Assembly: GCA_948288625.1 (NCBI GenBank)
Contig: CAOHYA010000001.1
Coordinates: 806,001 to 870,000, forward strand
DNA: 64,000 nt
Direction of reading: 5' to 3'
DNA from: an uncultured Candidatus Saccharibacteria bacterium
GTDB lineage: Bacteria; Patescibacteriota; Saccharimonadia; Saccharimonadales; Saccharimonadaceae
Program-made: the position numbers and the translations under genes
The notes under the pieces: model-generated
Databases searched by the model: none
Told to the model about the DNA's origin: nothing
What the model saw: only the letters and a program-made list of their open reading frames with translations
In this document: one piece after another, positions 45,514-53,569 of the stretch
Numbering within the stretch: the first letter of the stretch is position 1
Layout: each line of letters starts with the position of its first letter

Positions 45514-45523
45514 TTTATACCCC

Positions 45524-45790
45524 CTATAGGCTCATGACTGTTATTTTATAGAACAGTCGCTCATGAAACGAACTGTCTACCTTGTGTTTTACACTATTGC
45601 AACGCTCGAGCATGTCATCATGCGATTCAGCAGTTACGAATTGAACGGTTAAACTGTGGTCATCAACTTGCACATCGGCTGAGTCGGTGTTGATGTAACC
45701 GCTCAACTCACTCAGGATTTGTTCTCCTGATACACGCTCGGTCGTGCTCTTAAAAAACATAAGAACACGTTTGAAACCGTTGTAAGCCAT
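45524..45790 (-). CDS. Protein of unknown function (88 aa)
   Basis: A small alpha/beta protein beginning MAYNGFKRVLMFFKSTTERV, without membrane segments or known motif. AAGGAG sits 10 nt before the ATG. Its promoter at 45848-45876 gives a leader of about 50 nt. It is probably co-transcribed with the RHH gene 116 nt downstream. Confidence 0.55.
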   Translation of the reverse strand: MAYNGFKRVLMFFKSTTERVSGEQILSELSGYINTDSADVQVDDHSLTVQFVTAESHDDMLERCNSVKHKVDSSFHERLFYKITVMSL

Positions 45791-45805
45791 ATACTTGTTT
45801 CTCCT

Positions 45806-45839
45806 TGCAACCTGATTTTTAACCTACGGGCCTATCGCC
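45806..45839. repeat. Inverted-repeat pair, copy 2
   Basis: TGCAACCTGATTT (45806-45818) and CCTATCGCC (45831-45839), the reverse complements of the two elements at 45490-45513. On the minus strand they form the leader of the 88-aa gene. Confidence 0.7.
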
Positions 45840-45847
45840 ATGTTTTT

Positions 45848-45876
45848 ATTCTACGCCACGTATTTCATTTTTGCAA
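45848..45876 (-). promoter_or_regulatory. Promoter of the 88-aa/RHH unit
   Basis: TTGCAA (45871-45876), 17-nt spacer, TAGAAT (45848-45853) on the minus strand. The first ATG, 6 nt after the -10 box, opens a five-codon frame (MAIGP) ending at 45824, a possible leaderless leader peptide. Confidence 0.55.
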
Positions 45877-45924
45877 CATATTTGTATCATATTTATTTCA
45901 TAAGCAAAATGACCCCTAGCAGAA

Positions 45925-46047
45925 TTAGTAAACAATCTTCGAAATATCAGCAGACACTCGGTCAAAAGAGGGTATTTCGCCATCTTTTGCATCACCCGCA
46001 AGTAACCATTCGATAAGTTTGAGATAAAATTGTTTATCTCGACCAAA
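45925..46047 (-). pseudogene. Detached C-terminal coding end of the serine recombinase
   Basis: Starting from the attR core, the frame TTT GGT CGA continues open for 40 codons as FGRDKQFYLKLIEWLLAGDA, then KDGEIPSFDRVSADISKIVY, and stops at TAA (45925-45927). The first residues FGR equal those encoded at attL, so in a circular form this stretch joins the main recombinase gene in frame. In the integrated state it has no start and should be silent. Confidence 0.75.
46040..46047 (+). other. attR core
   Basis: CGACCAAA, second copy of the tRNA-Pro 3'-end repeat. To its right lies the host terminator stem, to its left the detached recombinase end. Confidence 0.68.
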
Positions 46048-46080
46048 TAAAATCAGCCACTTACGTGGCTGATTTTATTT
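46045..46080. terminator. Host terminator (YcnI-like gene; originally also tRNA-Pro)
   Basis: AAATAAAATCAGCCAC-TTAC-GTGGCTGATTTTATTT, a perfect 16-bp stem with T-rich flanks on both strands. It ends 4 nt from the stop of the YcnI-like gene. Confidence 0.9.
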
Positions 46081-46084
46081 AAGC

Positions 46085-46729
46085 TTATTTTTTTCGAGAT
46101 CCTAGATATACCCCTACAAGGGCCACCACTACCCCGGCAACGCTGACATACAAAGCCGTATTCGCTGTTCTCTTAGCATCATTAGAAGCATTTTCGGTGT
46201 TTATTGAAGCGGCTTCGTCAGTCGTTTCTTTGACTACTTTCGTCACCGAAAATGGCCCTGAGTTCTTATCTTCAGTATCATGGCCTTCACCGCTTGATGC
46301 TTTATCCCAAGCTACGACCGTTCCATCGGAATATGTTTGATAGGCTTTCCATTGGAGTTCGGTTGCCGTACCAGGAACTTGCCCGCTAAAAGTAAATTCA
46401 TCCCTAAAGCCGGCTTTAACCTCGTTTCCACTCCAGGTAATCGACTTTACTTCTGCATTTTCTCCACTTCCTTCGGCGTCAATAGCGATACTCCAACCTA
46501 CTTTTTGCGTAGGTTGAACATACTTCAACTCATCAGGAACAACCAGTTTTACCGTCGTGGTAGAAATTTCTTTTTCATTTGGTACGCTTATGGTGAACGT
46601 CCGAAAACCAGCAGTCACTACTTCGGCTGGCTTTACGGTTACATGAGCCGAGGCGGTCACACTTAATGCCAGTGTTACAATGCCTGCGAAAACAGCGACT
46701 AAAGACGCTCTGCTTAGTAGTTTACTCAT
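46085..46729 (-). CDS. YcnI-family (DUF1775) exported copper-binding type protein
   Basis: A 214-aa exported protein: signal peptide to about residue 28 (SVTASA), so the mature protein should begin HVTVKPAEVV with an N-terminal histidine, as in YcnI, where it helps bind Cu(II). The DUF1775 beta domain includes ITWSGNEVKAGFRDEFTFSG, and a C-terminal helix (LYVSVAGVVVALVGVYLGSR) anchors it. GGGAGAG precedes the ATG and TATACT lies 33 nt upstream. Confidence 0.85.
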   Translation of the reverse strand: MSKLLSRASLVAVFAGIVTLALSVTASAHVTVKPAEVVTAGFRTFTISVPNEKEISTTTVKLVVPDELKYVQPTQKVGWSIAIDAEGSGENAEVKSITWSGNEVKAGFRDEFTFSGQVPGTATELQWKAYQTYSDGTVVAWDKASSGEGHDTEDKNSGPFSVTKVVKETTDEAASINTENASNDAKRTANTALYVSVAGVVVALVGVYLGSRKK

Positions 46730-46765
46730 TAACTCTCCCGGTTATGCTTATTAAAGCCAGTATAC

Positions 46766-47287
46766 CTAAAATGTGCTTTGTTTCGCTATGTCTTTACGAA
46801 GGTTGAAGGCGATGATTGCTAAAACCGCAATGCTTATCGCACTTGCAATAAGCATGATTTCAGCCCAGGCATGGTTCGGCTTATTCGAAGTAGTACTTGA
46901 AGCACCTCGAGACACTCTTTGAGCTTGATTAAAAACATACGTCTTGTCACCTGAAATGACTGTATATGTTATGCCATAAGAACCTTGAGCTGGAAAGACA
47001 TAGTCTGCAGTCACCAGTGAACCGTTGGCTTTTGTATCTACATTCTTTTCTTTGCCGTTCTCATCTTTTACATACAATGTCACGGCGGCTTTCGACTCAG
47101 AAAATTCTTCTTGCATATCAAAATATAACGTAGCTTTTTCACCTGCGACAGGGTCGTCGTCGGGAATAATGTGCAATACCGCCCCCCTCGTTTTCGTTTC
47201 GTCAGTTACTAATACGTGAGCTGACACGGTGTCACTCATGCCTAGCAAGCACACGATAAAAACTATACCCGCAATTATTTTTTTCAT
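46766..47287 (-). CDS. Exported anchored protein with predicted N-terminal His
   Basis: A 173-aa protein with signal peptide (MKKIIAGIVFIVCLLGMSDT, cleavage after VSA) giving a mature start HVLVTDETKT, an immunoglobulin-like beta domain, and a C-terminal membrane helix (AEIMLIASAISIAVLAIIAF). It is not assigned to a family, though it looks like a CopC/FixH-type domain. Its ATG overlaps the stop of the reductase-like gene (ATGA), so the two are coupled. Confidence 0.65.
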   Translation of the reverse strand: MKKIIAGIVFIVCLLGMSDTVSAHVLVTDETKTRGAVLHIIPDDDPVAGEKATLYFDMQEEFSESKAAVTLYVKDENGKEKNVDTKANGSLVTADYVFPAQGSYGITYTVISGDKTYVFNQAQRVSRGASSTTSNKPNHAWAEIMLIASAISIAVLAIIAFNLRKDIAKQSTF

Positions 47288-48063
47288 TGCTCTACCCTAT
47301 TTTGCATTACGCCAGCATGGCCGGTATGACGGCTATGATAGTTTTGTACCATTACGGGAACCATCAACAATAACGCAGCTACGATTGCCCAAGTGGAGAA
47401 AAACAACGTGAACGTTTCGGCTTTTTCGAGGTGGAAATAGCGAGCGTTTACCAACCTGGTCACTTTCAATAACTCAAGCCCGAACAATACCAGCAACGCT
47501 ATGAATGCCATTAACTGAACAGTGCTATATGCCAGGTGCGTACCGACCGTCCAAATATGTAACAAAGCCAAAATGCCACCACTATACACGAAGCGATGAA
47601 GCCATTTCCATTTTCGGTACGTCATGAAGGCAACCACCTTATCGAAAGACGTGAGCGCCATCACCAGCAGTATACAAAAAGCAACTGCGCCGCCTAGTAA
47701 CGACCATTTGAACAACGTGGGTAAATACTGCAATTGCGACATACCGCCAAGCTGGCCCCACAACGCTATAGTTCCGTGGAGTAATACGAAATAAAATGCC
47801 GATACCCCTATCGCCCTTCGAGCAAATTCGAGTTTTTTCGTACGCTGCTTACCAATAGCGTGCCCTAATGGAGAAATGATTAATGCACCATACCAATATA
47901 TAACCCCAAGTAAGCCAAAAACTTGCTGTGTGCGAATGTAGAACAACTGGTCGCTTGGTATATGCAGCCTTAAAAACCCGATAACCGCCAGGCTCAAAAG
48001 TAAAGATACCGCCAAAATGTAAAAGCGTGAATTATACATCAGGCTCGGTTTATGCGTATTCAT
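47284..48063 (-). CDS. Ferric reductase-like transmembrane protein (MsrQ/YedZ-like)
   Basis: A 259-aa protein with about six to seven helices. Histidines that could bind haem are in YFVLLHGTIALWG and WKWLHRFVYSGGILALLHIW, the usual ferric reductase-like spacing. No flavin or NAD domain is attached. It may move electrons across the membrane for the metal-binding proteins downstream. TGGTATAGT ends 8 nt before the ATG (leaderless). Confidence 0.72.
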   Translation of the reverse strand: MNTHKPSLMYNSRFYILAVSLLLSLAVIGFLRLHIPSDQLFYIRTQQVFGLLGVIYWYGALIISPLGHAIGKQRTKKLEFARRAIGVSAFYFVLLHGTIALWGQLGGMSQLQYLPTLFKWSLLGGAVAFCILLVMALTSFDKVVAFMTYRKWKWLHRFVYSGGILALLHIWTVGTHLAYSTVQLMAFIALLVLFGLELLKVTRLVNARYFHLEKAETFTLFFSTWAIVAALLLMVPVMVQNYHSRHTGHAGVMQNRVEQ

Positions 48064-48089
48064 CTAAGAAAACTATACCAAAATAAGCG

Positions 48090-48572
48090 TTACTTATTTT
48101 CTTCCTTGAACTGTTTCATCATCTCTACATAGTCGAGGTCATTTTTTGCGACTTCGTAGCGTGCATAAAAAATGCGAGCCGATTCGGCTTTTATCGGGTC
48201 TTCTGCGCTTCGCGGTAATTCAGCTCGTCCATGCGCCCCACTTTGACCTTTTTTATCATCGGGAACGGGTCCGTCATATTTTTTACCGCCTTTATGGTTC
48301 GCGTAGCGCCGCGACCGCGTAAAGCCCATTTGAAGAAATTTACGGGCCATATCCATACCGACAAAATCATTTTGTTTTTTATATTCGTAAAATAGCTTCA
48401 AAATCCTATCGGCTGATATTTCGGCTTTATCGGGCGTCGCAAACTTCCAGTGTGGTAAAATTTCACTTTTATACGGTTCGGCTAATAATACGCCTTGCTC
48501 ACCACGCCCAACCCGATACTTTTCGGGATGTTTCCTAAAATCTACATTACGGTATATATCTACGTACGCCAT
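48090..48572 (-). CDS. DUF4385 family protein
   Basis: A 160-aa soluble basic protein. NVDFRKHPEKYRVGRGEQGV, EPYKSEILPHWKF and FTRSRRYANHKGGKKYDG are characteristic of DUF4385, of unknown function. The ATG lies 1 nt after the stop of the NAD(P)-binding gene, with AAGG before it; same operon. Confidence 0.75.
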   Translation of the reverse strand: MAYVDIYRNVDFRKHPEKYRVGRGEQGVLLAEPYKSEILPHWKFATPDKAEISADRILKLFYEYKKQNDFVGMDMARKFLQMGFTRSRRYANHKGGKKYDGPVPDDKKGQSGAHGRAELPRSAEDPIKAESARIFYARYEVAKNDLDYVEMMKQFKEENK

Positions 48573-48573
48573 G

Positions 48574-49197
48574 TTAAGCCTTTGACACGATTGGTGCCTG
48601 TTTTATGAAACTATGTTGATCAATAACCTCAAGCATGGCCATCGCCACTTCTTCCCGCCCTACATATAATTTCGTAGGCCCATGTAGCTTGAGCGTAAAA
48701 GGCTTAGGTGCGACGTTCTGAAGTTTAAGTACCCGAATAGTCGTCCAATCGACAGTACTCTTCTTAAGTATTTCTTGATGATCGTGACCGTCCTTAACTC
48801 TATTACTGTCGATAGTAGCTACGGCTGTATTGAGGATACGGTCGATAAACGGTATTACGTCTCCAGGAAAACGAACGCCCGTGCCCGTAACATCTACGTA
48901 GCGTCGTATCTTCTGTTCAGCCATCGCTATCAATACCGTTTTAGTCGCTACCGTCTGTACGTCGACGGCCGAACCTTTTACGTGCCCTAGGGCACTGACC
49001 ACCACTTCCTGATTTTGTAATAATACCCGAAGCTCAGTGACATCTGTCGCATCGCATGAGACAACTTCTAGTTGAGGGTGAGGGGGTAACGTATTACCTC
49101 CCCGCACCCCAGCTCGTACGCTATGTCCGTTTCGTAATGCGACGTCAACGAATTGCCTACCCAACCGTCCATCTGCAGCAATAACGGCTATGCGCAT
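48574..49197 (-). CDS. NAD(P)-binding SDR-like protein
   Basis: A 207-aa atypical short-chain dehydrogenase/NmrA-type Rossmann protein. MRIAVIAADGRLGRQFVDVA is the dinucleotide-binding start (G-x-x-G-x-x-G-like), with VVSALGHVKG and a VDWTTIRVLKLQN segment as in flavin-reductase/NmrA-like proteins. The longer frame to 49284 overlaps the MMPL gene and is rejected. ATG 49197 follows the MMPL stop by 1 nt. Confidence 0.75.
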   Translation of the reverse strand: MRIAVIAADGRLGRQFVDVALRNGHSVRAGVRGGNTLPPHPQLEVVSCDATDVTELRVLLQNQEVVVSALGHVKGSAVDVQTVATKTVLIAMAEQKIRRYVDVTGTGVRFPGDVIPFIDRILNTAVATIDSNRVKDGHDHQEILKKSTVDWTTIRVLKLQNVAPKPFTLKLHGPTKLYVGREEVAMAMLEVIDQHSFIKQAPIVSKA

Positions 49198-49198
49198 C

Positions 49199-51496
49199 TT
49201 AACTTTTAGGTTCTTCACCTTCAATTGAAACATGAGGAAGGTGTTTATCGAGCCACTTTGGAATCCACCACGCACTCTTACCAAGTAAAGTCATTACCGC
49301 TGGTACAATTGTCATTCGAACGATAAACGCATCGACCAAAATACCCACTGCAAGCGCGAACCCGATCGCTTGTATGGTGGCATCGTGGTTGAAAATAAAC
49401 CCGGCGAATACGCTCACCATGATAACCGCCGCTGCCGTGACTACTTTGGCTCCTAAACGGAACCCACGAGCGACTGATTGTTTAGCGTCTTTAGTATGTG
49501 TGTAATTTTCATGCATACCTGATACAAGGAAGAATTCATAATCCATCGCAAGACCAAATAGTACACCCGTAGCGATGATCGGAATAAAGCTCACAATCGG
49601 ACCTGGGGCATCGGCGATACCGAACCAACCCCACTGGAATACAGCCACTAAGGCGCCGAACATCGCTAGCACCGAAAGCAAGAAGCCGAGAGTCGCCTTA
49701 ATAGGTACGAGAATTGACCGGAAAGCAATCACGAGAAGGATTATCGATAAACCAACGACCACAAGCAGATATACCGGCAGCGCGTTCGATAGCTTTTCGT
49801 TAATGTCCATTTGCAAAGCTGTTGAACCGGTCACCTCAAAAGTAACATTTTTATTGCCTGTCGTATCCTGGGCAGTCAATGGGTCACGGAGCTTTTCAAT
49901 CAATGCAGTTGTCTTGCTGTCGACCGGGGCACTTTGCGGAATGACCTGAATGATACCAGCGGTACCATCTTCAACTGCGGACGCCGGCAGCGCTTGCTGT
50001 ACATCATTTAATTCAGCGATTTCGTTCGCAACTTTTGTCAATTGCACTTGAGGCGCGTATTGCTCGACGGCAGCATTTAATTGCGCCATGGCTGCTTGTT
50101 GTTGCTGTGGCGTTGTCGGCATCGGCTGGCCGGCACTCTGCTGCATAATAAATTGCCGTGCGGCAACCCTATCTTCGTCAGTCACTTTCGGCAACCCTTG
50201 TACGAGGACGGTCAGTGGTGCGTTAAACCCAACCCCAAACCCTTCCGATAATAATTCGTAGGCCTTACGTTCGGTTGAACCTTCGGCTGCGAATTGGTCG
50301 GTTGGTAAACCGAGTTGTAAACTTTTAGCTGGAATGGCGAGTGGTACGACGATCAGTAACCCTACCAACATAAATAAAATTGGTTTACGGATTATTTGTT
50401 CGCTCCACTTATACCAAATAGTACTGTGGGCCACGTGTTCTATCTTTTCCGCACCATGCTTTTGAGCCGCTTCCACTTGTGCGCGAAGTTTTCGGCTAAA
50501 GATTTTTGACCCGGCTAAACGTAGTAATGCCGGCAAAGCCGAAATAGCAACCAAAGCCGCGATCGCAATACTTCCTGCACCAGCCAGTCCCATCGTTGTC
50601 ATGAACGGAATATTGACGACCGTCAGCGCAGACAGGGCAATAATAACCGTTATAGCTGCGAATACAACCGCGTTACCAGCTGTCGCAAGCGCCCGTTTCG
50701 TTGCATCTTCATAGCTATAGCCCATAAGGAGATATGAGCGATATTTGTTGGTTATAAATAGTGCATAATCAATACCTACCGCAAGCCCCAGCATAATCGC
50801 CAACACCGGAGTAGTTGAACTGATTGTAATAAGCTGACTGAGCGAAAAGAGCCCCGTAATACTTACGCCGATACCTATTAACGCCGTAATGAGCGGCATA
50901 CCGGCGGCAATCAACGAGCCAAGAGTCATAAGTAGTACGACCAACGCGATCACTACACCGGCAATTTCCCCGACACCAACAATCTCGCCTGGAGCACGAT
51001 TGATCAAATCACCGCCCATTTCAACTTCGAGCGTGTCGGAGCGAGTTGCTTCGACATCTTCACGGATAGCACTGAAAGTACCGTCTTTTATCGAACCGTT
51101 CGATTCTTTCAACTGTACCTGCGCATAGGCAATGGTACCTGACTCTGACACGAAGGTTGGGCTAAGGAATGGACTGACGACCAAGCTCACTCCTTCAACT
51201 TTTGAAACCTCACCAACAAGTTTCTCGATTGCAGCCTTTTGACTGGCAATCGTTTCCCCGTTTTCTGCCTTAAAAACTATTCGACCAGTACCACCGCCGG
51301 CATTTGGAAATAGTTCACCGACATGGTCGATAGCTTGTTGCGCCGGTGTACCCGGAATTGATATAGCCGAGCTTGGCGGTTTCATGAAAATAGTCATGGT
51401 CGCGATCAATGTTGCTAGAATAATGAGCCATAAGCCCAAAACCCGCCATGGATGGCGAAATGCTAGTAATGCGATTGTGTGTAAAAAACGTCCCAT
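49199..51496 (-). CDS. MMPL/RND-family membrane transporter
   Basis: A 765-aa protein with two repeats of an RND-like module: a first helix (RVLGLWLIILATLIATMTIF), a large exterior domain, then five helices with GLAVGIDYALFITNKYRSYL and, in the second half, GLAMDYEFFLVSGMHENY (the proton-relay Asp-Tyr pairs). It may export lipids or drugs; in Gram-positives MMPL proteins move cell-wall lipids. AGGGGA precedes the ATG, 7 nt after the RNase Y stop. Confidence 0.87.
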   Translation of the reverse strand: MGRFLHTIALLAFRHPWRVLGLWLIILATLIATMTIFMKPPSSAISIPGTPAQQAIDHVGELFPNAGGGTGRIVFKAENGETIASQKAAIEKLVGEVSKVEGVSLVVSPFLSPTFVSESGTIAYAQVQLKESNGSIKDGTFSAIREDVEATRSDTLEVEMGGDLINRAPGEIVGVGEIAGVVIALVVLLMTLGSLIAAGMPLITALIGIGVSITGLFSLSQLITISSTTPVLAIMLGLAVGIDYALFITNKYRSYLLMGYSYEDATKRALATAGNAVVFAAITVIIALSALTVVNIPFMTTMGLAGAGSIAIAALVAISALPALLRLAGSKIFSRKLRAQVEAAQKHGAEKIEHVAHSTIWYKWSEQIIRKPILFMLVGLLIVVPLAIPAKSLQLGLPTDQFAAEGSTERKAYELLSEGFGVGFNAPLTVLVQGLPKVTDEDRVAARQFIMQQSAGQPMPTTPQQQQAAMAQLNAAVEQYAPQVQLTKVANEIAELNDVQQALPASAVEDGTAGIIQVIPQSAPVDSKTTALIEKLRDPLTAQDTTGNKNVTFEVTGSTALQMDINEKLSNALPVYLLVVVGLSIILLVIAFRSILVPIKATLGFLLSVLAMFGALVAVFQWGWFGIADAPGPIVSFIPIIATGVLFGLAMDYEFFLVSGMHENYTHTKDAKQSVARGFRLGAKVVTAAAVIMVSVFAGFIFNHDATIQAIGFALAVGILVDAFIVRMTIVPAVMTLLGKSAWWIPKWLDKHLPHVSIEGEEPKS

Positions 51497-51503
51497 AAAT
51501 CCC

Positions 51504-53015
51504 CTATTTCGCAAACTCGATAGCACGAGTTTCACGAATTACATTAACTTTGATAGTGCCTGGAAATTGCATCGTGCTTTCGATTTTATTTGCGATATCC
51601 CGAGCCAATTTGATAGCACTTAAATCGTCGACATTTTCAGGACGAACGATGACTCGTACTTCGCGGCCAGCGCTAATGGCAAATGATTTCTCAATACCAG
51701 GGAAGCCATTGGCAATATTCTCAAGCTCACGCATACGTTCCGCAAAGTTTTCGGCGCTAATATTACGTGCGCCTGGCCGCGCCGCAGATAGGGCATCACA
51801 AACACGTACGATCAATGCTTCCACGGTTGTCGCGTCGATATCATCGTGATGCGCTTCGATAGCATGAACAATTTCATCACTCATCCCATACTTGCGGGCT
51901 AGTTCGGCACCGATATGATGGTGTTTCCCTTCAATCTTATGGGTAACCGCCTTACCGACATCATGAAGCAACGTCGCAATTTTAGTCGTACGCACATTAG
52001 CACCGATTTCTTCTGCGATCAACCCTGCCATATGCGCCATTTCAGTGCTGTGTAGTAATACGTTTTGCCCATAACTTGTACGGTATTTTAGCTCACCGAG
52101 TAGTTGGATCATTTCCTTGGGAATACCGACTACACCAACTTCACGAGCAGCATCTTCGCCCGCCCGAGTCACTTCTTTTTCAATTTCTTTTTCAGCTTTT
52201 GCGACCACTTCTTCGATACGACCTGGGTGAATACGACCATCCTTCATAAGCATTTCCAAGGTCAAACGAGCCACCTGCCTGCGTAGCGGGTCAAAGCTTG
52301 AAAGGATAATCATACCAGGCGTGTCATCAACCATAATGTCGACGCCGGTTGCTCGTTGCAACGCTTGGATATTACGGCCTTCTTTACCAATAATTCGACC
52401 TTTCATTTCATCGTCCGTCAACTTAATGGCCGTCACCGTACGCTCTGCGGTTACTTCGCTGCTCATACGCTCCATTGCTGAAACAAGAATAAGTTGCGCT
52501 TGCTCTTCGGCAGTTTCTTTGGCATCGTTTTGTAATTTAGAGATAAGGCCAGTTAGATCTTGTTTGATATCGCGCTCGGTCATTTCAAGCAACTTTTCGG
52601 CTGCTTCTTTCTTCTTTAAGCCAGCGATCTTTTCGAGCTTCTCTTGTTGGCGGGAGCGAATATCCCTAATTTCGTCTTTCAATGACTCGACTTCATCCTC
52701 CTGGCTCCGTAAGCCTTCGGCGCGTTTATCAAGTTCATCTAATTTCTTATCAAGATTTGTCTCGCGTTCGGCAAGACGATTTTCGGTTTTATCCCAACTC
52801 TTTCGACGATCGTTTTCTTCTTTTTTGGCTTCATCGACAAGACGTAATGCTTCTTCTTGAGATTTTAGAACAATATTTGCCGCTTTTGTTTTCGCGTCAG
52901 CGATTGTTTGGTCAGCTTTTTGCTTACCACCGACTTTTTTTTGCTTATCATAGGCGACAGTTCCGCCGACGCCAGCAATAACCCCAATAATTGCGGCTAT
53001 TAATCCTTCTACCAT
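51504..53015 (-). CDS. rny: Ribonuclease Y
   Basis: Membrane-tethered endoribonuclease that starts mRNA decay. The 503-aa protein has an N-terminal helix (MVEGLIAAIIGVIAGVGGTV), a long coiled coil (about 30-190), a KH domain (GRIIGKEGRNIQALQRATGV) and the HD domain (ATLLHDVGKAVTH, then HHIGAELARKYGM). GAGGAAGG precedes ATG 53015; the upstream extension to 53063 is rejected. Confidence 0.96.
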   Translation of the reverse strand: MVEGLIAAIIGVIAGVGGTVAYDKQKKVGGKQKADQTIADAKTKAANIVLKSQEEALRLVDEAKKEENDRRKSWDKTENRLAERETNLDKKLDELDKRAEGLRSQEDEVESLKDEIRDIRSRQQEKLEKIAGLKKKEAAEKLLEMTERDIKQDLTGLISKLQNDAKETAEEQAQLILVSAMERMSSEVTAERTVTAIKLTDDEMKGRIIGKEGRNIQALQRATGVDIMVDDTPGMIILSSFDPLRRQVARLTLEMLMKDGRIHPGRIEEVVAKAEKEIEKEVTRAGEDAAREVGVVGIPKEMIQLLGELKYRTSYGQNVLLHSTEMAHMAGLIAEEIGANVRTTKIATLLHDVGKAVTHKIEGKHHHIGAELARKYGMSDEIVHAIEAHHDDIDATTVEALIVRVCDALSAARPGARNISAENFAERMRELENIANGFPGIEKSFAISAGREVRVIVRPENVDDLSAIKLARDIANKIESTMQFPGTIKVNVIRETRAIEFAK

Positions 53016-53182
53016 ATTGTATCCTTCCTCAGTCGCAGCCTGGCTAAGTGTTCGTCTTAGCAAAAAGTATCACAAGCGCACTGAATAGTTTCAAAAAGTT
53101 TTTCCAAAGTCCCAAGTAAAATAACGGTGGACTATATGTATTGTAGCGCCGATTAATGAATGAACGCAAGCTAAATGGAAGT

Positions 53183-53569
53183 CTATTTCCGTGGCTGAGT
53201 AATATTTGCCTCGCCACCATATTCCGGCAGTACCACTTTATCTGATTCTCCGCTAAGTAAGCGTCGAATCGCTTCGTCCCGCCACTTTTCGCCTGTCTCT
53301 CCTACGATGGGAATGGCTTCAGAATATGACACTGTATTGAGAACGGTGATACCGATCCTCAAACCCGTAAAACTACCGGGGCCTTTGAACACGCCGATAC
53401 CCGTTAGATCTTTCCAGTTTTTCCCTTGCCCCTCAAGCTGTGACTGAAGAAAAGCGAGTAAACCCTTAGCGAGCTCTCGGTTGGCCTCCCATCTGGTTTC
53501 ATATAACCAGTCACCCTCAACAAACGTAAGACGGCATTCAGGGGTTGAGGTATCAAGTAATAAAATCAT
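53183..53569 (-). CDS. tsaB: TsaB-like t6A synthesis protein (short form)
   Basis: Partner of TsaD/TsaE in making N6-threonylcarbamoyladenosine on tRNAs. The 128-aa protein has the ASKHA N-terminal lobe: MILLLDTSTPECRLTF, LTGIGVFKGPGSFTGLRIGI (a typical TsaB signature). It ends shortly after, whereas E. coli TsaB has 231 aa; the second lobe is missing. It overlaps tsaE by 4 nt (ATGA). Confidence 0.8.
   Translation of the reverse strand: MILLLDTSTPECRLTFVEGDWLYETRWEANRELAKGLLAFLQSQLEGQGKNWKDLTGIGVFKGPGSFTGLRIGITVLNTVSYSEAIPIVGETGEKWRDEAIRRLLSGESDKVVLPEYGGEANITQPRK

Larger units (their letters stand above)
39375..46047. mobile_element. Serine-recombinase island in tRNA-Pro with an OLD/HEPN pair
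   Basis: A 6.7-kb element bounded by the 8-bp repeat CGACCAAA at 39375-39382 (tRNA 3' end) and 46040-46047. Joining the flanks gives tRNA-Pro followed at once by a 16-bp terminator stem (46045-46080), a natural pre-insertion arrangement. Joining the inner ends extends the recombinase frame by 37 residues. Genes: large serine recombinase, two small proteins, an OLD-type ATPase, a HEPN protein, an RHH protein and an 88-aa protein, plus a structured leader RNA. No transfer or replication genes are seen, so it is integrative but probably not self-conjugative. Confidence 0.8.

Noticed and set aside
45846..46046. 66-codon minus-strand frame starting with TTG near the island end
   Set aside because: No Shine-Dalgarno site or promoter, and it is out of frame with the much better explained recombinase C-terminal segment covering the same bases.
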